DNA from: Acholoe squamosa
Lineage: Eukaryota; Annelida; Polychaeta; Phyllodocida; Polynoidae
Assembly: GCA_949317995.1 (NCBI GenBank)
Contig: OX439035.1
Location: 81,779,959 to 81,843,958, forward strand
Direction of reading: 5' to 3'
DNA length: 64,000 bases
Shown here one piece after another: positions 51,358 through 61,999 of this stretch (position 1 is its first letter; the number at the start of each line of letters is the position of its first letter). The notes beneath the pieces are model-generated. The model was not told the origin of the DNA, did not search any database, and was given only the letters and a program-made list of their open reading frames with translations. Made by a program: the position numbers and the translations under genes.

Positions 51358-52936
51358 CTTGTTGGAAACTGTCAAAATAATTTCACCTGTTTTCAGTGGA
51401 AAACCCCGCGCGTTACTATAGGCTAAAAGGGGACGTTCGCGCGCGATTTTTGTCCCTTATGGGGGGGGGTCGAAAATATTTTACCCCCTCGAGAGGGGGC
51501 GTCGAAATTTTTTTCCCCACCAGCCCCCCCCCCGTTGTTAAAAAATGATCACTCCCTAACAAGATTATATATCTATAATCCTCCCTCTCCCTATTTGTGA
51601 GCTGACCTTCAGACAGGAGGAAGTAAGGGGAGAGGGGTTGGGGGGTGGAGCCCAATGCCTGCTGTAGTTATACAGACCGCAGATGCCCAGCATACCATCC
51701 TCCAGCTTGACTCACCAGGAACCAGCTAAGTAAAAGAGTACCTCCTAGCATGCCTGTTTACCAATTTGCCGTGCAGAATTTATCAATTTCTGCAGACCTG
51801 GATTGATTTTTTTTCATTCAATCGCATATAACACGTATATAAGTACAGAATGCTATGGTCTACCCAATTAATTTTTCACAAGGGCCCTTCAAGAAGATCT
51901 GTTGATATGATTTAGCAGTATTAAACATCCAATTTAATGCATTATTTTATCCACCCGCCTTACATGTAATACACCCAGTGATTTCGCTATCTAGTTATAC
52001 AGTCTGGCAACAATAGAATATGGAACATTTATACAATAAACTAGTGGGCGATGTGCATTTTAGCACATGAGGCTCAGGGATTTTCCTCTTTAACCTTATA
52101 TGGACTAAACCGGAAGTGAAATTGAAAAACGTCTCACAATAAGATGCTTTCTGGTGGGCTGGGTTAGGATTTCCCTTCCACTTTCGTAGTAGGCCCTATG
52201 GGAAAATCTCCCAGAGCAAAATGACACCTGTAACCATTCCTCTTTTTCAAAAGTTATATTGACGGTTACACTTCCTTTTTTTTCTTTCTTTTTGGTGTCA
52301 GATGGATACAATAAAATCTTGTTCATCCATCTGCATGTGTTTTTTGAAACTTTATTTGAGAATTCTGGATGAAAATTGAGATTGAAAATTGTATGACTGC
52401 TTTTTGGAAAAAGCCACCGCCTACCCGGCGGTATAGACTCAGGAGGTACCCTGAGCCAATGATGGAAATATGACATGAGGTGGTACCAACTAAAAAGAAT
52501 CATCTTTAGCAAGACAGATTTGGCAGGATCAAACATCTCAGGTCAAGGGATTTTGCTAGCTGAAGCCGGTGCCCTGCAACCAAAAGTTTGAGACCGGTCC
52601 CAGGGGTGGGCACCCTTTTCAGTGTAAAAGCCTACCATAAAAAATGGGTGGGGGGGGGGTGGCTGAAAATTCAGACCCCTCGAAGGGGGGGAGGGCGGAA
52701 ATAGTTTTGGAATCATCATTACCTTTAAAGGCTTGATTCATCTGAGAGCCTGACAGAATATTCAGTTTCATAGTTATGCAATCCCAAAATGGTATTGCAA
52801 TGACAAAAAGGGTTTCCGGGTGATTTCGAGGGGGGGAAACAAATACTTAGAAAATGTGCACTCAAAAGGTGTTGTATCTTGTTCGTATAGCTAGGATAGG
52901 CCCCTCTCCACCTCCCCGTCCGACATCCCCACCATA
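51358..52936. other. Host intergenic DNA, no gene recognised
   Basis: Contains C-rich/G-rich dispersed fragments (about 51470-51550 and 52640-52700). A related AGGGAGTGATCA..TTTTTTAACAA block occurs in inverse orientation at 51530-51560 and directly at 6990-7020. A minus-strand frame of 143 residues at 52105-52536 has no recognisable family pattern. Confidence 0.5.
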
Positions 52937-55063
52937 ACCCAGGTAGCAAACATGGTGTGGCCCAAGTCTGGGCCATAGCGGGCTCCTGATGTGGGCCACA
53001 CTGGGTTAACACAGTGGGCGCCCGATGGGTTTTGTCCTCAGCAAATGGTCTGGGCCACACTGGGCTAACCGATTTGGGCACAGATCTGTTTGAAAGTGGG
53101 CTCACCGATTTGGGCTCAAAGTGAGTTTAACATGGGTTTTTGGTGTGGCCCAAAGTGGGCTGCCCGATTTGACGAAATATTAGTGGTGACATGGTAAGAA
53201 TTCTTTTTGAAAAATTTATCCAATATTTATTCTTTTTTCCAAAAGTCAATGAACAACAAATCCTTGAGCTAATCTCACACCCCCCCAATCACCAAGCAGT
53301 AAATGCAATATCTACCTGAGTGGAAAGCCAGAGCAGAACCATCCATTTGAATCAAACTCATTCAGCCAACAGAAGGCACTTTGATTCATTAAAGTGACAT
53401 TCTGGCCTCAATCCTCCCCCACTACTTCCCTATGTAGGAGTAGAGAAGAGAGCCTTCAAGTTCATAATGACTGTACCTCTGCATATCTGCTCTTGTTCCA
53501 AGTTCAGTGCAATAGAAATGGTGTTGCCATTCCACTACTACTCAGATGACCTTGATTTGCACTTTTGACTAGAGACATCTAAGTATTTCCAGACTATGAG
53601 AAAGTCTGCACATTATTACTTCATATCTAATATAGTAGTCTATTCCAGTTGTCCTATGTCTAAAAGAAATAAGTTTTGTATGGGTAGTAGAATTCTGCCT
53701 GGAGTGCTGTGAAACTACTTTGTAGTGAGTCTGCCATGGACTGGCCTACAGGGGCAGGGGATATTTTTGGTTTCTCAATTGCCTCTATATATAGTCCTCT
53801 TATACCCAGCCAGGTGTGGGACCTGTTTGCCCCCACACCACAAATACACCTTGCAAGCCTACTAGTATAAAGAAAGACATGAAGCTGTTATTTAGTCAGT
53901 GTTGCATTTTACATGAAATATCTGCATCCCTACTATGAACCTACCTGTGTATTAATGATATAGGGAAAGGGGGACTACCGATCTCCTACAGCAGTAGTGG
54001 AGGGAGGGGAGGGGGGGGGGGGGCAGGGCAGGACAGGGTAGGGTGAGGGCAGGGCAGTGTGAGGGCAGGGCAGGGCAGGGTGGGGTGAGAGCAGGACAGG
54101 GCAGCTGAGGGCAGGGGATGGCAGGGCATGGTGAGAGGAGGGCAAGGGAGGGCAGGGCAGGGTAAGGTGAGAGGACACCAGGGCAGGGCAGGTGAGGGCA
54201 GGGGATGGCAGGGAAGGGTGAGAGGAGGGCAAGGGAGGGCAAGGGAGGGCAGGGCAGGGTAGGGTAAGAGGAGGCCAGGGCAGGGTAGGACAGGGTGAGG
54301 GCAGGGCAGGACAGGGCAGGGTGGGGTGAGAGCAGGACATGGCAGGTGAGGACAGGGGATGGCAGGGGATGGCAGGGCAGGGTGAGAGGAGGGTAAGGGA
54401 GGGCAGGGCAGGGTGAGAGGAGGGCACGGGATGGCAGGGGATGGCAGGGCAGGGTGAGAGGAGGGCAAGGGAGGGCAGGGCAGGGTGAGAGGAGGGCAGG
54501 GGATGGCAGGGCAGGGTAAGGGAGGGCAGGGGAGGAAAGGACAGGGCAGGGGAGAGCAGGGCGAGAGAAGGTGAGGGGGAAAGGGTAGGGCAGGTTGAGG
54601 GGAATGAGGAGGAGATGGAACGGGTAGGGGATGGGTGGGGAGGGCAAAGAAAAGAGGGAGAGGGAGGGGGAACACTCATCAGAGAGTTCAGAACAGTCCA
54701 GAATATGAGGCTGCCCTGTCCAAACCCACTCTCACCCCAGACTGAGAAGACTTTATGCAGCTAAGCACCCATCTTGGGATGCCCATTTTGAAAGCATCCT
54801 GGGCCCACTGTGGTTGCCCATTTTAAAGCTGACCAGTGCCCAAACCGGTCAGCCCAATGTGGCCCAGACCATATGCTGAGGACAAAACCCGTTGGGAGCC
54901 CAACGGGCTCAAGTCAGTTTGCCCGATTTGGGCTGCCCTGTGTGGCCCTGACTGGAAACCCAGCATCTGCCGAACCTAAAACCCATGTACTGAATGCTGC
55001 CCACTTTGAACCACCTTATCACTGGTTAAACCAATTTGGCCCTGAGTGGGCTTGCTACATGGG
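52937..55063. mobile_element. Inverted-repeat element enlarged by a G-rich satellite
   Basis: The left arm (52937-53170, starting CCCAGGTAGCAAACATGG) matches the reverse complement of the right arm (about 54780-55063, ending CTTGCTACATGGG). Both share GGTTTTGTCCTCAGCA.ATGGTCTGGGCCACA. About 1.6 kb lies between, of which 53990-54660 is satellite. No transposase is visible, so this is probably a non-autonomous DNA transposon. Confidence 0.65.
53990..54665. repeat. GGGCAGGGCAGGGTGAGAGGA satellite (G-rich plus strand)
   Basis: Dense array of AGGGCAGGG and GGTGAGAGGAGGGCA units with very strong G/C strand asymmetry. Three overlapping Pro/Leu/Ser-only reading frames on the minus strand are artefacts. 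Closely spaced GGG runs could form G-quadruplexes. Confidence 0.9.
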
Positions 55064-55080
55064 AAATGACCTAGCCAGGC

Positions 55081-55540
55081 GTGTCCGACCCCCGGGGGGC
55101 CACTCCCTATATGATCCATAGTAACCATGTGCGTACAAAAAGTAGAGAGAAAGGGGTACTTTTTAAGGGGTTAGGGCGGGTCCGGCCGGATCCGTTAAAA
55201 GGGGTACTTTTTTGGGCATTTTGGGCTAAAAGGGGTAGGTTTTTAGGACCAAAAACTGAACCAATTTGTCAAAGTTTTTAGTGAAAAGGGGGTTATATTT
55301 TGGGTAGTTTTAATAAATGGTATTACATTGTACATCAAAAGGGGTACATTTCTTTTTGCAAATAAAGGGTAGTCCCGCCAAAAGGGGTATGATTTCTTTT
55401 AATTATTTGAGGAAACCCGCCCATAGGGGGTGATTTAATGAAATTTTGCCCCTCTAAAAGGGGTACCCCTCTCAGGGTGATGTACGCACATGGTTTCCAT
55501 AAATTTATGAGTGACCCCCCCTCCCCCCGGGGTCCGACCC
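55081..55540. repeat. MITE-like element with GTCCGACCCCCGGGGGG ends
   Basis: Left GTGTCCGACCCCCGGGGGGCCACTC, right GAGTGACCCCCC..CCCCGGGGTCCGAC, with many AAAAGGGGTA units inside in both orientations. No coding potential. Confidence 0.65.
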
Positions 55541-55699
55541 TCGTTCCGCTGGTTGGCGTTTTGGGATACAAAGCTGGACTCTGAATGACCCAACCCCCAA
55601 CCCCGCACCCCAACGCCGCCCGTCAAAAAAGGCCTGTTACACATGTATGGCTTTAATGCAGACGTTTTGATGCTAAATATGGCCCTGCACGAGCATATA

Positions 55700-55877
55700 G
55701 TGAGTGAGTAATAGATGTTTAATGCCATTTCGACAACTAAGGTAATATTCATGGCCAGAACTACATTACTATTTCACAGAAGAATGTGTCAGTGCCCATG
55801 CATATGTGCACCACACACATCCGAGGGGTTAGGAAAGAGGAGATATAGACCCTTTTAAGTGGGCTAGGGAAGCCCGC
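55700..55877 (+). repeat. Dispersed repeat B
   Basis: Third plus-strand copy, with the central ATGCCATTTCGACAACTAAGG and the AAGTGGGCTAGGGAAGCCCG end. Confidence 0.8.
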
Positions 55878-56596
55878 GCACGAGCATATAGATATAGACA
55901 GGTCAACGATCGGGGAAACAGACAAGACATACATAATGAACTGTGTTTCTAGATATGTATCTCGATATTGTCCATATAGGTGCGGTATTGCTATACACAC
56001 TATGATTATATCTCCAGCAACTCTTAAGAGCTAGGGCCTAAATAGTTAATGCTGACGGCTTGAGGAAAACCGTTTCTATGTCATGAAATAAATTAATGTT
56101 ACTGGCTATTGCAATAAGTTCAGCAGCCGTGCATCATGTCAAACATACACCGAAAACCTAACCTCTAGTAGAAAAGTGAACAGTGGAGATGAGTTTAGGT
56201 GATCATTCCTTATAGGACTCAGTATGGAGGCATAGTGGAGCCGCCATCTTGAATTTCGCTGGTTGAGCTAAAAACCCACTGATGGGTACCTTGTCCCTGG
56301 TTAACACCCACTTCCAGAGATATGCTGGTCCCATCTTATCAGTGTGTGTCGCCAGGAACCAGCTAGTGGCCAATACCCAGGTAGCGGATTGTCCTATGAG
56401 CATGGCCATTGCTGAAGCTGAGTAAAGGTCATCATTTTGATTACCCATTTCGGCCACCAGGGGCCCCTACGATACAATTATGTTATAGGGCTACCTATAT
56501 ATGATTCATCTCCAAAGGCATGTAAGCCTATTGATTTAAAGCTATATATTGAATATAGTTGAATGAACAGACAACATGGAAATGTGAATATTAATT

Positions 56597-56752
56597 CAGT
56601 GGCGGATCCAGGATTCGAAAAAGGAGGGGGCGCGGCCCAAAAGGAGGGGGCACACCCCCTATTTTAGAGCAAATTTTGGAATCCAAAATATGTAATTAAA
56701 CTCTTAAGTACTGGGCAAAGGGGGGAGGCGCCCCCCTCTAAATCCGCCACTG
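56597..56752. repeat. MITE with CAGTGGCGGATCCAGGA ends
   Basis: Left CAGTGGCGGATCCAGGATTC, right TCTAAATCCGCCACTG. The 156-bp element is flanked by AATT-rich DNA. CAGTGGCGGAT ends are common among animal MITEs. Confidence 0.75.
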
Positions 56753-57035
56753 ATTATAGAATCCATCTTACAAAATGTACTTTCTTAAAACAGAATTAAA
56801 GTGAAATAGATACATTAAGAGCATAGACAATTTCTGTTTCAAAAGTATTATTCAGAAATATGAGAATAAGCATCCATTAGTAATTTGCAATTTTTTTTCT
56901 ATTAAACTCTAGGTTTTCTGTGCACTGGGTTTACGCAACCCCAATTTAAGGTATACATATGGCATAGTGCGTTAATTATTATCAAACTGCGAGCACTGTC
57001 GGTGCATGCGTCTCTGGGCCATATTGGCATTTTAA

Positions 57036-57133
57036 CTAAACATCAATGACATCAATCTTTTCTCCATTGTCTATTTCGCCCAGATGAAACACGGCGAATT
57101 TTGTAACGTCGGAGTTGTTCCCCATCGGGGCAT
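57036..57133 (-). CDS. Possible terminal exon, gene not recognised
   Basis: The minus strand has acceptor CTTCCTCCCATAG, then an open frame DDAPMGNNSDVTKF ... HLGEIDNGEKIDVIDV and a stop. The acceptor and lack of low complexity suggest a real last exon, but I could not identify the protein or its upstream exons. Confidence 0.35.
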
Positions 57134-57495
57134 CATCTATGGGAGGAAGAGAGAAAGAGAGAGAGATAGAGTAGAGTAAGTCTCCCTGGCACCTAGATTC
57201 ATAAATCCTTGGCCTCACATTCAGGGGATTTATCAAGTACAAAATCTGTGCAATTGAAATAGTTCACACTACTTTTCAAAGAGCGATAAATCGCGACTCC
57301 GATGTATAAATTATATGCATGTATATCAATAGGTATTTCAGAATCAGGCTGCATGGTTGAGTATATCATTCCTCCCGTATATGGCATAAAATATCCAGAG
57401 GATTCCTTTTGATATATTATCTGTAGAAGCTTGTAGACATATGTATCATGATCCCAACAGGTGAAACAGTATCATATAGATACCAACTTCTGCGA

Positions 57496-57702
57496 TTACT
57501 TAAATGTGCCATTAAATCTAGATTTTTTTTGGACAGTCTCATGCTGGTCTAGGGGATATTGTTGATGGTACATAGACAGCTGGTTTGTCAACTTCTCACA
57601 TTGCTGACATAGTCTCTTGGGAAGCTCATTATATACATCAGTGAAGAGCTGCTCAGGAGAAGGCTTCTTCCGCGAATCTGCCTTGTGAAACATCTCCCTC
57701 AC
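57496..57702 (-). CDS. BCKDHA: BCKDHA-like last exon (branched-chain 2-oxo acid dehydrogenase E1 alpha)
   Basis: Acceptor CATTTGTCAG at 57703. The exon starts VREMFHKADSRKKPSPEQLF and continues TDVYNELPKRLCQQ ... QYPLDQHE, ending at TAA (57496-57498). The PSPEQLFTDVYNELP and YPLDQ signatures match the C-terminus of the E1 alpha subunit of the mitochondrial branched-chain dehydrogenase, which decarboxylates 2-oxo acids from Leu, Ile and Val. A short extension (about 14 residues) follows the usual end. Upstream exons are incomplete here (see 58943-58999). Confidence 0.8.
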   Translation of the reverse strand: MREMFHKADSRKKPSPEQLFTDVYNELPKRLCQQCEKLTNQLSMYHQQYPLDQHETVQKKSRFNGTFK

Positions 57703-58942
57703 CTGACAAATGGAGAGGTGTTATACATCTAAGAACCCTCCAAGCATTTGGAGAGAATTATGATTTGATAGTCAGTAATAGGTTTGATACATGTACAAAT
57801 TGTAGTATCATCAGTCACCAATAAAAAATTTTTGATAGGGTAAGTATAGTCAGTTATTTTCTTTAATGCGATATTTATTTTGGAATAGGATGAATTCTCG
57901 AGCATCCTATATACTCTTGGCCTCAGGGGGACTCATACTTTTAATCATAAATACATCTTTTTTAGGATAATGATTATAATAATGTCAGATCTATTCTGAA
58001 AGCATTCTCTGCAGTCATGTACACTGAAAGTATAGGCTTCTACTATGGTGATCACTATTGATGAGTTAAGGTCCTCTTTCCCTATTGATGACCTAAGGTA
58101 TTCATTATGATCACCCAACAGCTGCCCAAGGTCATCACTTTGATGATATTTTTCTACCACCAGGGGGCCCTAGTATACAACAATAAGATATGCAATGTTT
58201 ACTATGTGAGCTATCTTGAATGTGTATCTATAATACTCTTGATCATCAGTGTCTATAGGATGAATGATGTGAAAAATGTCATCACAAGGGAATGTTAATT
58301 GATCACAAAAGTCATTTGGTCAAAATTTCCAAAGATAAAAGTATGTTTAATCTAATTGACACCTCCTTTGTCGTTCAAACCATAATCATAACCATAGGGA
58401 TGAGCTAATATTCCTTATACAAACAACTACACATATGCCTCACCAAGGCATCATTAGGCAGCTGTAAGTGCCCTCAGTGGATGCTTGGATGTGACGAGGA
58501 AAAGGGGATACTTATGCAAATTTATGCAAAGATCTTGATTAATGACAACGTAATCATTAACAAACTCCTCTCTAATCAGTTCCGACAGGTACTCTGTAGT
58601 GATCACCCAGGGTGATCACATGTGATCACCTAAAAGATCATGGGGTACTCCCCTCGGGACCATCAATAAGATGACAAAAAGTGATCACTAGAGAGTACAC
58701 TTTTTAAGCATTATCTTTTCAGTGTAGGTTTGGAGCCTGGTGATGGGATTATTACCGTGTGTCCACTGATCCACCTATAAGCAGTGATTGATATTATGTA
58801 CCTGTAACAAATTATCTACCCTGTATAATAAAATATTTGCGACAACTCAAAATCAAGCAGAGAAGACATATCATTTACATGGATCACTTTAAGCTTTTTA
58901 AAGGTCAAATTGTACTCAGATTATCATAACTACATAACGTAC

Positions 58943-58999
58943 CTCTGCCCTTTTTCTATATGCACTGCTGTCATCTGACGTACTATGATTACCAGCCAT
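58943..58999 (-). CDS. BCKDHA: BCKDHA-like exon fragment
   Basis: The minus strand reads GNHSTSDDSSAYRKRAE and then donor GAG/GTACGT. The HSTSDDSSAYR block is the hallmark regulated loop of E1 alpha. The phase-0 donor fits the phase-0 exon at 57496-57702. The expected exon in between (about 40 residues after SAYR) is not found in the 1.24 kb separating them, and no AG acceptor is visible just upstream of the conserved GNH. This may be a partial or decayed copy. Confidence 0.6.
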
Positions 59000-59057
59000 A
59001 TGGAAGAAAGAATATGAATGTGCATATATTATGAAGGCCACCCAGCTAGCAAGGAGG

Positions 59058-61005
59058 GGTTCCAGGCGCATGGCCTATAAGACACATGGCCCAAACCCAT
59101 GTAGCCCCCCGTCAAATGGCCGAAATCAAAGTGGCCGAAACGACACTTGGCCGAAAAGACATATAGCTGAAACGTCACTTGGCCGAAATATTTCTGACTC
59201 CCTTTTTTCCCACACTGACCCCTCAAATGTCACCCCAATACTGCCCAAAATTATCATTTAAAACCACTCTAATACACCAAATACCACACATATACCACAC
59301 CGTATAAAAACTAGATTGCCCTATACTAATTTGTTATAACAAAACATGGAGTAAGAAATGGGCTAAGAAAATTAATTGATGATTAATGTGTTATAACAAA
59401 ACAGTGAAAGTATGATATTTGGTTGTTAGATATGTGGCACATTAGAGTATTAGGTAAAGGTGTGGTATTGGTGTGGTATGGTGTGGTATAGGTGTGGTAT
59501 TGGTGTGGTATGGTGTGGTATTCGTGTGGCATGGTGTGGTATTCGTGTGGTATGGTGTGTGGTATAGGTGTGGTATGGGGTGTGGTATAGGTGTGGTATG
59601 GTGTGGTATTAGTGTGGTATTGGTGTGGTATGGTGTGATATTGGTGTGGTATGGTGTGGTATTGGTGTGGTATAGGTGTGGTATGGTGTGGTATTGGTGT
59701 GGTATGGTGTGGTATTTGTGCGGTATGGTGTGGTATGGTGTGTGGTATAGGTGTGGTATTAGTGTGGTATAGGTGTGGTATTGGTGTTTGGCATAGGTGT
59801 GGTATGTTGTGTGGTATGGTATGGTATGGTGTGGTATTGGTGTGGTATAGGTGTGGTATGGTGTGGTATTGGTGTGGTATGGTGTGGTATTGGTGTGGTA
59901 TGGTGTGGTATTCGTGAGGTATGGTGTGGTATGGTGTGTGGTATGGTATTTGTGTGGTATGGTGTGGTATTGGTGTGGTTTGGTGTGGTATGGTGTGGTA
60001 TTGGTGTGATATGGTCTGGTATTGGTGTGGTATTTGTGTGGTATGGTGTGGTATGGTGTGTGGTATAGGTGTGGTACAGGTGTGGTATGCTGTGGTATTG
60101 GTGTGTGGTATAGGTGTGGTATGGTGTGATATTGGTTTGGTATAGGTGTGGTACGGTGTGGTATTCGTGTGGTATGGTGTGGTATTGGTGTGTGGCATAG
60201 GTGTGGTATTAGTGTGGTATAGGTGTGGTATGGTGTGGTATTCGTGTGGTATGGTGTGGTATTGGTGTGTGGCATAGGTGTGGTATGTTGTGTGGTATGG
60301 TATGGTATGGTGTGGTATTGGTGTGGTATAGGCGTGGTATTCGTGTGGTATGGTGTGGTATTGGTGTGTGGCATAGGTGTGGTATTAGTGTGGTATAGGT
60401 GTGGTATGGTGTGGTATTCGTGTGGTATGGTGTGGTATTGGTGTGTGGCATAGGTGTGGTATGTTGTGTGGTATGGTATGGTGTGGTATTGGTGTGGTAT
60501 AGGTGTGGTATGGTGTGGTATTGGTGTGGTATGGTGTGGTATTGGTGTGGTATGGTGTGGTATTGGTGTGTGGCATAGGCGTGGTATAAGTGTGGTATAG
60601 GTGTGGTATGGTGTGGTATTCATGTGGTATGGTGTGGTATTGGTGTGTGGCATAGGTGTGGTATGTTGTGTGGTATGGTATGGTGTGGTATTGGTGTGGT
60701 ATAGGTGTGGTATGGTGTGGTATTGGTGTGGTATGGTGTGTGGTACAGGTGTGGTATGGTGTGGTATGGTGTGTGGTATAGGTGTGGTATGGTGTGGTAT
60801 GGTGTGGTATATTTCAGCATGGTGTGGTACGGTGTGGTACAGTGTGGTATGGTCTGGTTCATTAGAATTGTCGTTTAGGTCATATGTCTTTTGGGCTATG
60901 TGACTTTTCGGCCACATGTCGTTTAGGCCACATGGATTTCGGCCAAATGACCACAGGCTATTTGACTATAGGCCATTTGTCTTAAGGGCCATGCGCCATG
61001 GAACC
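59058..61005. mobile_element. Inverted-repeat element enlarged by TGTGGTAT satellite
   Basis: Left end GGTTCCAGGCGCATGGCC and right end GGCCATGCGCCATGGAACC are inverse. Both flanks carry several copies of TTTCGGCCA(A)(A/G)TG-like sequence. The interior is satellite. The design resembles the element at 52937-55063. Confidence 0.65.
59455..60865. repeat. (TGTGGTAT)n-type satellite
   Basis: About 1.4 kb of GTGTGGTATTGGTGTGGTAT and GGTGTGTGGCATAGG variants with higher-order units of about 170 bp. It yields a His/Thr/Pro/Tyr-only 491-residue minus frame and several Trp/Cys/Gly/Val plus frames, all artefacts. Confidence 0.93.
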
Positions 61006-61073
61006 ACCATTGCTGACATTGGCCCAACGTCTCCTTGCTGGTTCCATGGCGTTGGGCCAATGTCAGCAATGGT
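61006..61073. repeat. Perfect 24-bp hairpin
   Basis: Arms 61006-61029 and 61050-61073 are exact inverse copies (ACCATTGCTGACATTGGCCC and onward) with a 20-base spacer. CCAACGTTGGC-type palindromes continue to about 61265. Confidence 0.85.
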
Positions 61074-61614
61074 AGGCACCGCCGCAAGCAAAACATGTAT
61101 TACAACATTGGCAGTCTGATGTCTTGCCAACATTGGAAAATTTATGTTGGGCCAACGTTGGCAGTACTCTCAGTAATTTGCCAATGTTGGTAGAATCATA
61201 AAAATGTCAGATAACTCCTGTTGTACCAACATTGGCATTTTATTGTTGTACCAACGTTAGTAGGTCTTAAAAAAAACGTTTTTACCCAAACGAAACCAAA
61301 ACGTTTGGAAACGTTGAAAAAACGTCAAGTTGGAAGAAATTGGTAAGTAAATCAAAATACCTGAAGGTCATAGCCTCTATTAAGAAACAAGTAATTAATG
61401 TATATGTCATGACGCGTGACTGATATCCAACAATAACATGCAACGAGGGGGCTTCGCTTCATGACATATCCATTAACTACTTATTTTATTACACAATTAA
61501 TCAATAGATTATTGATTAATCAATAGATAATCAATAGAAAATCAATAAATATAATTTGAAAACAAAAATTGTTCCCCTTCCCCGTGACTCGAAGTGTGTC
61601 ACACAGCGAAAAAA

Positions 61615-61692
61615 AACGTTCGCCCGGACCGGGACTCGTCCCGCCTACCTCTAGAAGCTGAGCACAATGTGCTAACCACTAGACCATTGGTA
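61615..61692 (-). repeat. tRNA-related sequence (SINE head or tRNA pseudogene)
   Basis: The minus strand has an A-box-like TGGTCTAGTGGTTAGCACA and a degenerate B-box GGGACGAGTCCC. It lacks the T-loop T of a working tRNA and the acceptor stem does not pair well, so a functional tRNA is unlikely. Confidence 0.45.
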
Positions 61693-61908
61693 CACACACC
61701 TCAGCGCCCAGCTTAGTTGCTGGGGTCGCTACTGGCTTGGTTTAGTTTGAACGCTTCGCCGTTATGGAAACATCAGCGAGAATCCTGGGAGGGTCACAAC
61801 CCAGACTGCAGGGTATTTTCACACTTTGAATGTATAATAGTTATACGTGAGTGGCCTCCCCATATCAATGACTTATAGAGACCTGGTTCTAACCAAGCAT
61901 TTCTCGTC

Positions 61909-61980
61909 AGTCCCTGTGGCGCACTACATAGGGAGTTGGATTTGGGATCGGGAGACTGCAGGTTCGACCCCTACCCTGGC
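61909..61980 (+). repeat. tRNA-related sequence (SINE-like)
   Basis: A-box-like TGTGGCGCACTACATAGG and a good B-box GGTTCGACCCC about 40 bases apart. It is probably the Pol III promoter of a SINE; the acceptor stem is not convincing. Confidence 0.45.
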
Positions 61981-61999
61981 AATGAAAATTTTGTAGGTT

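Noticed and set aside
53952..54679. Three overlapping Pro/Leu/Ser-rich frames over 225 residues
   Set aside because: All three phases are open because of the simple G-rich repeat.
59383..60917. 491-residue His/Thr/Pro/Tyr frame
   Set aside because: Translation of the TGTGGTAT satellite.
61615..61980. Functional tRNA genes
   Set aside because: Both have Pol III-like boxes but poor acceptor stems and altered T-arms; more likely SINE heads.
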